A stretch of DNA of 64,000 nucleotides from Sergeia podlipaevii. Its lineage: Eukaryota > Euglenozoa > Kinetoplastea > Trypanosomatida > Trypanosomatidae. The position numbers and the translations under genes were made by a program. Under the pieces are notes generated by a model. The model worked only from the letters and a program-made list of their open reading frames with translations, was not told where the DNA came from and ran no database searches. The stretch covers positions 1-64,000 of the forward strand of contig JASANZ010002272.1 of the NCBI GenBank assembly GCA_030849805.1, in the 5' to 3' direction. Shown one piece after another: positions 8,434 through 19,064 of this stretch. Within the stretch, counting starts at the first letter, position 1. Every line of letters starts with the position of its first letter.

Positions 8434-10230
8434 ATGGTGGACCTCATTGATATGTATATTACCGATGATCCGAGGCTGCGACGAATCCAAATTGTCGAAC
8501 TCATCATCAGCCGTTGCGCTGGTATTCTGTGGCCCATGAATGAAATGAAGCGCAAGCAAGCAGTGCAGTGGGCCAAGAAGTTTCGTGCTGCGATGCCCGA
8601 TGAGGACTTTGTGGCTGGTGATGGAGACAGCGTTACCTCGGCGCGATCCAATGGGTCTGCGCAGAAGCTGGGCACTAACGGACTTGTGGCTGTTTCTACT
8701 GATGCTGTTCTATGCCGAAGGGAGTCTCCACAGAAGACAGGACTACACCCCAAGGGTGACAAGCGCGGTATGGGCGAACAAAAACTTGTGGCAGCACCAC
8801 CGCAGGCACAGCAGCCGCAACAGGAGCACATTGAAAGGCAGAGAAAGACAAGCAAAGAGAGCGGGTTCCTGCCTGACTCTCCTTCTGCGATCCACTCCAA
8901 GACCAACGGTGGTCCATCCTCTCCGATAGTGGATCCTTTTATGCGTCACGGTGTCAGGACTACCCCTGCAACCACGTTGGATGGGCAGGTTGTGTTGGTC
9001 TCCTCTACTGGCACACCGCTGCTGGCGAGTAGTGCTCTATACCCAGTTACGGAGTGCCCGGTGCAGGTGACGCAGCTTTCGGGAGGTATCACAAATGAAC
9101 TTTTTCATGTGTATGACCCAGAGGATAAGTCAACTTCGGTGGTGGTGCGTGTGTTTGGCAAGGAGACAGAGCGTGTCATCTTGCGCGAGAGCGAGCTTTT
9201 TTACCAGTCGCTCTTCATTAAAACATATATTCATGGAAGCAACTTTTTGGTGTATGATTTTCTGCATAATTTTGAGACGCTTCCCTACGTGGACATGGGG
9301 AAGGAGGCGGTGTCGATTGCCAGCGCCTTGGCCGAGTTTCAGGTGATTGCAACCCTCGCTGCTATACAAGACTTTGACCTTCCGTTGCTGCCTGATGAAC
9401 ACAACGGCGCCGGTCTAGCGCACTTGGACGGCGCTGCAAACCGTAATCCGTCTCGGAGTGACACGCAGCAGCGAGACTCTGGTAGCAAAGCGCGCCTTAG
9501 TCGGTTTAGCCGCGAATCCAACTACACCATTTTTTCCCTCACCGAGTGGGTGGAGCAGGTGCAGCTCGATGAGGTAGTTGCGAAGGTGATTGAAACAAAG
9601 CGAGACACGTTTGTACGGCTGCGTGCGCTGATGAAGCGGGAAAGTAAGGAGATGATAGGCGCGCTGGAGGCAGTAATGCCCATGCTAGGAGAGGGTGTCT
9701 GCCATAACGACCTGCTCAGTGCGAACATTATGCGTCACACCGTCAGCGGGCAGCTCAAGATTATTGATTTTGACTACACTAAGCGTGATTTTCTGCTTTT
9801 TGATGTTGGAAACCACTTTAACGAGTACACCGGAATTGAGTGCGACTATGCGCGCTACTTTCCTTCTATGGAGCAGATGACCATGTTTGTCGCGGAGTAT
9901 CGCCGTGCAATGCGCCGGCACCTTGAGGCGACACACGCTAAGCTGCGCAGCAGCCACACCGGCGAGAGCGGCACGGGCGGCGACGTTGCTGAAATTTTTC
10001 CGAATGAACGTGCTCTTTTTTGGACGAACAGCGACGCTGAAGAGGCCGCTGTGGTGGAGGAGTGGACGAAGCTGGCGAGGATGCTGACGCTGTGCTCTAA
10101 CTTGTCCTGGAGTGTGTGGGCGTTGTTGCAAGAGGCTATCTCGGACGTGGATATGGACTTTCTTGATTACGCTTCTAGTCGCTTCCAACGTTACTTGGAT
10201 ACCAAGGAAGAGTTTCAGTATAAGTTATAG
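8434..10230 (+). CDS. Choline/ethanolamine kinase
   Basis: 598 residues from the ATG at 8434 (CCATGG context). The frame extends upstream only through a TTG. The C-terminal ~390 residues are a choline/ethanolamine kinase fold. GGITNELFHV and VVVRVFG correspond to the nucleotide-binding loop and the IRVFG/LRVYG strand. The Brenner phosphotransferase motif CHNDLLSANI starts at residue 423, with Asp426 the expected catalytic base, and IIDFDY at 443-448 supplies the metal-binding Asp. The enzyme phosphorylates ethanolamine or choline, the first step of the Kennedy pathway. The VRVFG form leans towards ethanolamine, but substrate choice cannot be settled by eye. The first ~200 residues are an extension: a short helical segment, then a Ser/Pro/Gln-rich low-complexity region not found in the minimal family. 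Confidence 0.9.
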   Translation: MVDLIDMYITDDPRLRRIQIVELIISRCAGILWPMNEMKRKQAVQWAKKFRAAMPDEDFVAGDGDSVTSARSNGSAQKLGTNGLVAVSTDAVLCRRESPQKTGLHPKGDKRGMGEQKLVAAPPQAQQPQQEHIERQRKTSKESGFLPDSPSAIHSKTNGGPSSPIVDPFMRHGVRTTPATTLDGQVVLVSSTGTPLLASSALYPVTECPVQVTQLSGGITNELFHVYDPEDKSTSVVVRVFGKETERVILRESELFYQSLFIKTYIHGSNFLVYDFLHNFETLPYVDMGKEAVSIASALAEFQVIATLAAIQDFDLPLLPDEHNGAGLAHLDGAANRNPSRSDTQQRDSGSKARLSRFSRESNYTIFSLTEWVEQVQLDEVVAKVIETKRDTFVRLRALMKRESKEMIGALEAVMPMLGEGVCHNDLLSANIMRHTVSGQLKIIDFDYTKRDFLLFDVGNHFNEYTGIECDYARYFPSMEQMTMFVAEYRRAMRRHLEATHAKLRSSHTGESGTGGDVAEIFPNERALFWTNSDAEEAAVVEEWTKLARMLTLCSNLSWSVWALLQEAISDVDMDFLDYASSRFQRYLDTKEEFQYKL

Positions 10231-11956
10231 AAAGTGAACAGGAAGGGGAAGAAAAAAAAAATGGAGATCCAGCAGGGTACAAAGCAACAAAAGGATTGAA
10301 TAGGTAGTTTTTAAAAATAGCATTGAGCAATTACATTGCCAACAGTTGCTGTAACTCTCCTAAATCATCCTTGTGGAATGTCTCCACAAAAAATTTTTTT
10401 TTTTCTTTTAGAATACATATACCCTCCTATTTTTTTTTACCTTTGTTTTGAAAGGGAATGAACTCCTTCTTTTTTTTCTTCTTCCTTCAATCTGCGCGCT
10501 CACATATTTGTTTAACTCAAAAAAAAAAAAATCAAATTAACATGAAAGGATGTGACGCATGTGGCATGGTGACCTTCTGGTGTTGTTATTCCTCGGACTC
10601 CTATCACTTCGTATGTTTAAGTTGATGTTTCGTTATTTTTTATTTGTTGTTGTGCTTTCTTGGAGAAGGGTTTTTCTTGCAATTATGCACATCTATACTT
10701 TTCTCCCACCACCTTGTATCTGCTAGGTGCTGGATGGTGTTAGGAGGACGAAATGCGAGTGACTTTTTTTTTTTCAGACAGTGTTGAGTGTTGCTCTTCT
10801 TTTTTGTTGTTGTTGTTGTTGCCTGTATTGATACCGATACATACATACATATACATATATATGTTTCAAGGTAAATTTTGGTATTGCTGTAGTTGCTGCC
10901 ACAATGACTTACTTTCTTCCTTTAGTGGTCAGAATGACGATTTAATCACAGATGAGGTTTCTTTTTTAAATACTATTATTAGTAAAAAAAAAAGTACATA
11001 TGCGTCTGTCATGGTTTTTTGTCGATTCTTTTTTTTTTCATGAATGCAATTTTTTATTCCAAAAAGTAATCATTGTGGATGGACAATAAAGGCTTATGTG
11101 ATGACGGATACTTGTGTAGGGTCTGTTTTTTTTTTTCTTTCTTTGTTTTCTTTTCCAACAATGTTATCTATGTTTTTTTTTAGTATGTGCTGCTAGTGTT
11201 TGACCATTTGCCCTTCATCTCTATCGTCAGTTAACCCACGTGCTATCTATGTCGATACTGATTTTTTATTCTGTTTGCTTTTTTGAAAATTCTTTCCTTT
11301 TTTTTTTTTTTTTTGAAACACGTAAGAAACAGATAAGAGCGGGCGATGCTCACATACACACACAAAGAAAAAAGAAGAAATGTGTTGAAATGACGATGGA
11401 AAATGGACAATGAAAATGGGACGAGGCTGCTTATATATGAGCATTAGTGTTGCACTAATCTTTTGTCTACAATTAATCGAGAAAGACAGAGAGAAAAAGA
11501 GAGAGAGAGATGGGAAGAGGTATGATCAATCTACTTGCCTTGACTTTGCTGCGAGTAGCAACTTCGTTGCTGGTTCTCCATTGTGCCCGAAGCAGTGCAT
11601 GTGCGTTTGTGTATGAGTTGCGCGCACATTGGGTGAACATGGCGTAGAGAATCTGCACTTCATTTGGAAAGAGAGTTTGTTGTTTTGTTTTGAAGAACAA
11701 AGCTTTAGTGCGTTGTTGTAACACTGTTTTAATTGTGTATTTTTTTTTGTGTGTTACCATGTAGGCGAACACGTACATAAATATATACTGTTTAATTCTT
11801 TTTTTTTTTACACATTTTTTGAGATGCGCTGTATCCTGTTTTAGACACGTTTACAGTGGTTCAGTATTCTGTTTTATTGTACATATATATTGTATATTCA
11901 TGAACGATTATTTTTATATGCATTTTTTTTTTGTCATCTCATTTTCCTCTTCTTCT

Positions 11957-11991
<35 letters not shown>

Positions 11992-12298
11992 GGTGTATTC
12001 ACGTCAAGTACTGAAATATATGTGTATATATATAAATATATATAAATAGTAATAGTCGGAATAATCATTAAAAGAAAATAGGAGCTAGAGGCATCACACA
12101 GAGTCATTTTTGATACTAAAGATTGACTATCTGTTTCCCGTACTTTCAGTTGTTGTTTTTTTACTACCACAACTAGTTTTTTTTTTGTTGTTGTTGTTGT
12201 TGTTGTGGTTGATTTCTTTTGTTTGCTGTTGGAGAATAGGGGAGCAGGTTGGAAAGAAAGAAGGGGGATAGAAGGGACACTACAGTTAGGGCGTTGCT
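10231..12298. other. 2-kb spacer, no gene recognised
   Basis: Very T-rich sequence with many homopolymer runs, a (CA)n run at 11959-11989 and a (TTG)n patch near 12186-12207. Small frames here read poly-T or CA repeats. Possible acceptors for the next gene include CTTTCAG (AG at 12147-12148) and GGAG (AG at 12233-12234). It is long enough to have held a lost gene, but I see no remnant. Confidence 0.6.
11959..11989. repeat. (CA)n microsatellite
   Basis: About 15 CA units in the spacer upstream of the Schlafen-domain gene. Confidence 0.9.
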
Positions 12299-13633
12299 AT
12301 GGCAACAGTTGATCTCTCCGCTTATACCCCCACATTCCGTGATGTGGCAGGGGAACTGGCGATTGCAAAGGTCTTTGCTGCTGCTGCTGCTGCTGCTACG
12401 GCAAGCTCAAAGACTGTCTCTTTCATTCTAGGACCCACTCGTAGAGAGATGCAACGGACTCAGCGCGATGCGTTTTTGTTATGTGTTGATCGTGCCACAA
12501 CCCGTGTGTATCCGCCCTTGGACCCTCTTCGGTATCTGAGCGAAACATCTCCAGCCTTTAGCGCTGAAGCGACATCCAAGATTACAGTGAGCTTTGAAGT
12601 CCAACCTCTCAGTGATAGCAGTAGTGACAGTTTTCTTTACTGTGCATCTGCTGCTACATGTAGAGAGGGAGGAAAGGAAGGAGGTGCAGCAGGCGACCAC
12701 GGTCACAAGGGCTGTCTGTACATGGTGGAGGGTGAGCTGATTCGTTCCACCACAGCACCGATGACGGCTGCGACCATGGGAGGCCAGTCTGCTGCTGCCT
12801 TGGCACAGCAAGACGGAGATGATGCCCCGGATGTGGTGGAGGATGAGGACTTTTTTTGGCAAGTGCAGCGTGCGGGCAAGAAGCACAAGGCTTCTGTGCA
12901 GGCACTTCTTCCCGCCATGTGCGCCGACGGAGAGGCCAAGTTGCGAAAGTTACAGTGGCGTCTGTCCTGCTGGTTAGCGGATCGCTTTGTGAACGAAGCG
13001 AGCTGGGCGAAATTGCCCTCTTCTTTTCATCTCTCAAGCACCTTGGCGCCAGGAGGCCGCCAACACGCACGGCCAGGCCGGCCCTCCGCAGATGAGCAGC
13101 CGCGCTTTAAAAACGTGGTGGAGGCGGCTCTTGCAATGAGCCAAAGTACCAGTGTTAGTGAAAAGACTAGTACGCGGGACGGAGCACGCGCTACGAGTGA
13201 CCGCCGTGTCGTGCACGCAGATGTGCGCGGGATGCAATTTGAAGGTCTTGTGGTTGGCTGTACGCCACTCTACGCGTATATTGCCGTTCCGTATATTATT
13301 AGCGCCACCGCCGCCACCTCCTCCTCTTCACTCTCTGCGTCTTCCGGGCAGAGACCACACACAAACTGCCGCACGAAAGTACAATGGAGTCTCGTAAGTC
13401 GAGTGCCGCTCCCGTCGTGGCTGGCCTACAAGGTCAAGGAGGAGGGTCATGCACAGAGGCGGCGCAGACGACAAGGGGCGAAGTCTTCGCAGGGCGATGA
13501 AGGCACATGGTATAATATGGCTGAGGCAATCTTACATGATGACGCCAGTACCTTTGTGGAACTCGCCGAGGACGAACGAGTGACGGTGACGATGATGGCA
13601 CACCGTGTTTTTTGCAAAGTGCTGGACGCTTCT

Positions 13634-13666
<33 letters not shown>

Positions 13667-14848
13667 ATGCCCCTCATCTCACCTGCACGTCTTTCTATGT
13701 GGTTTGACGACGCGTACATGACGGCTTACTCGAAGCCCAGCACCTCACGCACTGTCACCGCCGTGAAGAAGTTCCGTACCGAGGCTGTGGAGGAAGAGAT
13801 TGCAGGACTAGATGAAGAGCGTGAGCCCGTTGTCGTGCCTGACTCGTTGAACACGTTCGCTGACGTTGCTGGTCTGCTGCGTGAAAGTTGTACGCGGTAT
13901 CTGCGTGCACACGCGCGGATTATGTCTTATCGTTCCTCGGGTTTTGCCGTGGCGGCAGGAAAAAGTGATGTTTGCCAGTCTACAGCTGCCGAGGATGACG
14001 CCACTGCGAGTGCGTCCTGCGCTGACGAAGAGGACATGGTGAGGAATGAAGAGGTGGATTTTGCTGCTGCCACTGCTCAGAAGACTTTGTTTCTATCTTC
14101 TCGTGCACGTCTTGTTGGTGCCGCTGAGTCCCTTTTTATGGCGCTTACGGACAGCACTTCTGTACACTTTAAGAAGGCCCGCGGTGCTGGTGCAAGTGCA
14201 CTGAACGGGAGTGTGCCCCGTGTCAGCACATGCAGCGATGTTGCAGGGCTCTTTGAGGGCTGTACCGTAGAGTTCAAGTATTCGCTAGGGGGCTCCACTA
14301 TGGATGCTGAGCGCTTGCGCAATACCATCGCTGCCATGGCAAGTGCACGCGGAGGGGTGATAGTAGTGGGTGTCACAGATGGTGGGGTCGTTGTTGGGCA
14401 CGCGCCGGGGCAAGTGACTGGACCGCTGCGAGTTTCTGGCTTTTGCCCAGCGATGGTGAAGGACGCGGTTGTGGCGCGTGAGATACGTGTGCTGGCACAC
14501 ACTGCTGCTGCTGCTGCTGCTGCGACCGCGAATGGCAAACAGGGTGACAGTAGTAGTGGCGCGCCAGTCGCAAAGATGCCCGCCAATTGGTGGAAGCAAG
14601 CAGCACCAGGTAGCACACCGCAGACCTCTGCGGAGATGAAGAAAAGTACCTTTTCTGGAGAGATGCAAGTAACATCAGCAACGGCAGCTAAGGTGATTAC
14701 AGTTATTACAGTGAATAGGGGCCAATCCCCCTTCTGTACAAGCTCACGCCGGGCGATGCCGTACTGCCGAGGTTGTGCTAGCACCGTTAAGATGAGCATG
14801 CGCGTTCTTGCCGATCGCTTGCTACATCATCTGGTGTCTGGTGTATGA
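12299..14848 (+). CDS. Schlafen (AlbA_2) domain protein
   Basis: 849 residues from ATG 12299. The C-terminal ~200 residues show an AlbA_2/Schlafen core: a CTVEFK strand with the conserved Glu (about residue 656), then a helix and AMASARGGVIVVGVTDGG, which is the family's 'GG.I.vGV.D.G' core. After that come a charged insertion with an Ala run and a final strand-turn region (ITVNRGQSPF, then PYCRGCAST). Schlafen cores bind nucleic acid, and some cleave tRNA or rRNA through three carboxylates. Only the first of those is clear to me here, so nuclease activity is not shown. The first ~640 residues are an extension I do not recognise, with Ala runs (near 12377-12400), a Ser run from TTC repeats (13627-13668) and an acidic VVEDEDFFW patch. 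Location is unknown. Confidence 0.75.
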
Positions 14849-15185
14849 GTGAACTGTGCTCGGATGAAATGAGAGTATCTGTGAAAGAAATTTCTCTCGT
14901 TTCCTAATTTTATGATTATTTTTTTTTCACCCGAAACGTTTAAAAAAAAAAATACAGCCTTCATAACTCAAGATAACTGAAATGCTAACTTCTCTCGTAT
15001 AATCTGTATAAAGATCCTATTAGGTATCGTACATGCGAAAAGATGACAACAACAGAATAGGAATTACTTCAAAGAATGGACTACAAAAAATAAAAATGCA
15101 TGTTCTCGCTTGTAGTGATCTGATCTTTTTGTATCAGTACACACACACCCACACACACACACATAACGCTTTGGTGAATCCCTCT
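14849..15185. other. Spacer between Schlafen gene and retroelement
   Basis: AT-rich sequence with an imperfect CA repeat at 15139-15164. The boundary of the retroelement probably lies between here and 15240, but no terminal repeat was identified. Confidence 0.5.
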
Positions 15186-15446
15186 CTATAAAGCTATTAT
15201 TGTCGATTTCCTTTGTAACAATAAAAAGGGAGGAATAGAAGAAAGGACGTGCAGGTCAATCGAGCTTCCATGATAGCGCATTAGTGCCACTCTGTCCCAC
15301 ACATCAGGGACTTCGCTCTTATAGGATATCTCAATAGATTTGTGGACGACTGCTCTCCGTGTCCCATCAGCTAGCCTCTGCGTTCTAATTGGTTTAGGTA
15401 GGCGGATTTGAATTTGATATCCCATCAGGTCAAGCATCGCTTTCAC
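15186..15446 (-). pseudogene. Third open frame of the retroelement, unidentified
   Basis: An 86-codon minus-strand frame overlaps the end of the RNase H remnant by 17 nt. It is basic in its first half (QIRLPKPIRTQRLADGTRR). The position after RNase H and the overlap suggest another element gene or its start, possibly the recombinase region, but I see no catalytic Arg/His/Tyr pattern. It opens with GTG, and its 3' end runs into AT-rich spacer, so it may be truncated. Confidence 0.35.
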
Positions 15447-17797
15447 ATAGTGGCGAGTAAGTGTATTTCAGCAGTGGTACAGTAATGTTATCTGCGGGCC
15501 TTTCTAGGAGCTGCGGTATTTCAGTTTCGTCCTCGCCAAAATATCTAGATAGTGTGTCAGCTGGATTGCACTCGCCCGCAGGGTAGAAGAAAACCACAAG
15601 GATATTTTGTTTGTGGAGTAGATTATTGGTGAGTTCAAAAAGCTTGTTGAGCGCATAGCCTCTGCCAATGCCGCCATATCCATTCATTCTTCCCTGCGCG
15701 CGGACGATGGCGATGTGATCAGGTAACTACAGCCCATTTTTGACCCCCTTGTGGGTTTCGTCTTATTAATACTCTCAGCAGCTCCTCGATGGCTCTTGGC
15801 TCAGCGTGGGCAGAGTGCTTTGCAGTGAAATGTCTCGAGCGGTCTTGCTCCCTCAAAGGAGGTGCTTTTGGACCCCTATGGAGGTCACTGATCCATCGCT
15901 TCTGGTAGGTGAATGAAGAGCCGTTTCTCCATTGTGTGATAGCTCCCTAGCCTTCTGCGGATGCGTCTGTGTAGTTTATTGCATCATACTCCTCATCCTC
16001 GTAGGTTGCCCGGATCTGGGGGACAATCTCCCACCATTCGTTTGCTACCAGCCGTTCGCCAAGGGTCAGCATGAGGTCTCTAACCCTATCGTTGATATAA
16101 GGGAGCGGGGAGTCCTACTGTCTGCCGCGGTCGACCGCGCGATACACACCTCTGTAAGCCCTCAGGAGATGGAAATACTGTGCTGGATTGAGCCTAGTCG
16201 TGTGAAGCGCATACATCTCCAATGATAATAGGAATATGAAGGATCGGCATGTGAAGTCGTGGGCCTGAAGCGCGAGAGCCAGTTTGGAAACAGTTTTTAC
16301 TGAGTTTCTCACGAAGCGTTCTCTGCCGCTCCAGCTAAATTCCTCCCCAATAAACGTCTGCGTGCCTGTGGACAGCCTAAGTAACTCCCCGCCCGTTTTC
16401 TCAAGCAACTCCTCTCTGTCTCGACTCGTTAGAAGGTTAGCTACTCGTATCCTGCGCAGGATTGTCCTTACTGTCTCGAGGAACTCTGTCTCCTTACCTT
16501 CAGGCACGGCAATCAGGATGTTATCGATATAGGTGTGTATGGTAACGGTAGTCGGGATATCGACAATCACGTTCGTGATTGATTGACCAATTGCCACGCT
16601 CCATCTTGCACCAGTGGGGATCGTCGTGAGACGGAAATGGCGTCCTCCCGCGATGCGAAAAACGAACTTGTCGCGGACGTTTTCGGGTAGCGGTAGCGCA
16701 TCGTAATATGCCTCAAAGTCGATCTGTATCATTTACTTCGCATACCTCAAGCTCTGCCTTCTCTCCAGTCGCGATGGATACCTCATTCGGGGGAGTTCTT
16801 CCTTTCGGATGGGGGCATTTAGGTGGGGCTCGGTGATGAGACGTCTTCTTCCCTTCATCTCGGGGAGAGTGAAAACGTTCACACCGTGGAAACCTCTGGG
16901 GAGTCGGCGGCCGAGGGGCCTCGGAACTTCCTCAAACTTTCCCCTGGTCAATGCTGCCTGTAATTCCTCCCCAGACAACTTTGTCGTCTTGATTGTGCGT
17001 GAGGTCTGCAGTAACGAGAAACGCTCCGGCGTGAGGTACGCGAGGGCCTCTTCAAGTGTCTCGTGTCTTGATATTGTCAGACATCTGATGGCGTCGTAGT
17101 TCGCTAGTGTCGTCGGCTTCAAGTGGAGCGGCCAGTCGTCTGGTGGAGGCATTTCCATCGGGGGCTCACCCTTCCTTCTCCTGATCTCGTTATATAGGCG
17201 AGTTAGCTCCAGGCCTAAGTCTCGGACTGTCGGTGGTTCCCTCCCACATTGCTCAACCCGAGGAGGACGTCCAGGTGGAAAAAATTAAGAGAATATTGAG
17301 TCTAACTCGATGTTCGAGGTTTTCCCTGCGGCAAAGCTGCTGCCTTCGAAGGCCTTCCGTGTATCCACCAATGGGCAGCTGGTGGGCAACAGGCAATCAG
17401 TTTCTTGTTTTCTTTTCGCAGGAGAATCAGTTTTTTGGCGATTCTCCCTTAGCAAACCGGTCTGACTGCGTGTCCGGCTCGCCCCCTTGTTGGATCCAGC
17501 GTCCTTGATCCCTTTGGTTGAAAAAGGGATTCCCTCTCCCGTTGTGCGTGCCTCAGCCCTGGCCACGTCCTCGAGGTGCAGAGCCCCTGTGTGAGTTGTT
17601 CTGCTTGGGGCTCCGGTTGACATCCTTGCGGAGATTTTCAAGCTGCTTCTGCAGCTCGGCAAGACGCGCGTCCGTGTTATCCATGTGGACGGCGTATATC
17701 TGCTCTCCCTGAGCATTGTACATCGCCTCGGCGTACCCCCCCCCTTCAAAAAGTTCCGTGGGCTTCGCGAATAACCTTGCTGCGCGGGAAGCTTCAC
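15430..17797 (-). pseudogene. Retroelement pol remnant: reverse transcriptase and RNase H
   Basis: One reading frame runs from about 17797 down to about 15725 but is cut by TAA (17285-17287), TAA (16733-16735), TAG (16115-16117) and TAG (15947-15949). A one-base shift near 15722 then moves the last part into the frame of 15687-15430. Reverse transcriptase motifs are visible: QIDFEAYYDALPL (motif A) directly after the second stop, then IPTGARWS, then YIDNILIA (motif C, nucleotides 16531-16520 for YIDN). RNase H pieces are YTDASAEG, a later VVT-DHIAIV segment split by the shift, and CNPADTLSR, typical of retroelement RNase H ends. The start of the frame overlaps the gag-like end, so gag and pol were probably linked by frameshift or overlap. 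It is not functional as it stands. Confidence 0.8.
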
Positions 17798-18387
17798 CTC
17801 CGCCCTCCAGGATGGAGTTATCCTCCTCCTGGAGCTGGTCCACCAGCCTTTGGTTCAGGTAGCCACAAGGACCTGGTGGGAAGAGGGGCCACTTTATCCT
17901 CTTCATATTTTCCCCAAAGTAGGCTTTCTCCGATGGCTTCAAGGCATCGACCACGTCCCAATTGAACAATTCTGTTTCCTTCCCTTTGGGAGCCCGCAGG
18001 AACAAATGCAGAAGGGAGTTAGCACCGATCTCCGTGTCCGAGTATAGGAGGTAGGTGCATACAATGTTCGCTGTCGGGGGACAGATCCTTGTTGCGCGCC
18101 AGTAACTCGAAGCGCTGCCAGAATTCTTCGCGGGATGTGGTCTCCCTTTCCGCCCAAAATGTCTTGGCGTTATCCAGGTCCTTCATCCACGGTTTCATGG
18201 AGTACTACTGCTGTTTCGCGAGGTATTCCTCTGAGGTGGTGCCGAAACTTGACTCCTTGGCTTTTAGTCCTTTGTCAATGATGGCGCGGACCTGCGACTC
18301 TACCTCATCTGGGGAAAAAATATGTCGTTCGCCGAGTTCGTATATCGCCATCAATTTTTCCTTCATTGTGGCAGATGACTCAGACAT
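17553..18387 (-). pseudogene. Retroelement gag-like remnant
   Basis: It begins at an ATG at 18387 (MSESSATMKEK) and continues for 60 codons to a TAG at 18205-18207. The same frame resumes (MKPWMKDLDNAKTFWAER), then a shift near 18065 moves it into the frame of 18005-17553. The second part ends in a helical stretch (ARLAELQKQLENLRKD, a likely coiled coil) and an Arg/Gly-rich tail (RGSAPRGRGQG) of the kind used for nucleic-acid binding. No zinc knuckle is seen. Assignment to gag rests on position upstream of reverse transcriptase and on composition. Confidence 0.6.
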
Positions 18388-18480
18388 GATTGAGGACCTT
18401 GGCTTGCGAGATCTTGTCTTTTAAATCTTGTGTTTAAAATAGATTTTAAAATATTCTCGATGTATGCCCTGAAGTTCCTA

Positions 18481-19064
18481 GCTTGCTATTTCTTATCCCT
18501 GTGCGGTGTAAACGCAAAAACGGAGGAAGGTAGACGGTTTGGTAGGAGGTTCAGGGATAACACATAATAATGACATATAATAATATAGGGTGACCGCTTT
18601 CCAGGTCTCCAAGTACTCATTCTCTACAACAACACCCAAGTAACAGCTCACTTCGTGTCGCGTCTCGACACGCTACAACCGCTAGCGGTCGCGCTTTGCA
18701 CTAATGCACCTTTTCTTGCTTTTTTTTTGTTGTTGCTTTTAACACACAATAAGAGATAGGTGTAATTATCTTATAAAAATATATTACAATAGCATTCGCT
18801 GTGCTTTCGTAGTTTGCTGCATTTGTTTTTGAGGCTATTGAAATACGTTCATCAATATCTCAGCTCACGAGAAGCTTTTTCCTGTGTGTGTGTGTTTACC
18901 CCCTTTTATTAAGTCTGCGGAACATCTCCACTTTATCAGACCCGTGACATTCCATTGATTACTTTCCAGGTTTTTTTTTCAAAATTAGTTTAGCGAAAGG
19001 AACACCAAAAAGTATAGAGACACACTTTTCTTTTCGATAATTCTACCCGAATACAGTCTTCGCA
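18481..19064. other. Spacer/retroelement flank before VPS2
   Basis: The first ~210 bases are not T-rich and carry a 6-bp hairpin at 18655-18671 and a 12-bp perfect palindrome at 18678-18689. They may be the outer end of the retroelement. From about 18717 the DNA returns to T-rich spacer, with an acceptor for VPS2 at 18987-18988. Confidence 0.5.
18971..18988 (+). promoter_or_regulatory. Predicted trans-splice acceptor for VPS2
   Basis: A nine-T tract plus C is followed by AAAATTAG with AG at 18987-18988, 76 nt before the ATG. Confidence 0.55.

Larger units (their letters stand above)
15186..18480 (-). mobile_element. Degenerate DIRS-like (VIPER/TATE-type) retroelement, antisense
   Basis: On the minus strand, from high to low coordinates, lie a gag-like region, a reverse transcriptase and an RNase H remnant, the content expected of the trypanosomatid DIRS-like elements VIPER and TATE. 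The element is opposite to every gene around it. It is broken: the gag-like part has a TAG and a frameshift. The pol frame has in-frame stops at 17285-17287, 16733-16735, 16115-16117 and 15947-15949, and a one-base shift near 15722. No tyrosine recombinase could be confirmed. Ends are approximate because no terminal repeats were identified. Base composition is more even than in the T-rich flanks, which marks it as an insertion. Confidence 0.8.

Noticed and set aside
14077..14799. 240-codon antisense frame inside the Schlafen gene
   Set aside because: Shadow of a G/C-ending coding strand; no domain, and the sense frame is clearly the gene.
15932..16225. + strand frames inside the retroelement
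   Set aside because: The minus strand carries reverse transcriptase and RNase H motifs; these are shadows.
17285..17797. Possible separate small gene in the retroelement
   Set aside because: Its frame is continuous with the reverse transcriptase frame beyond the TAA at 17285, so it is better read as the start of pol.
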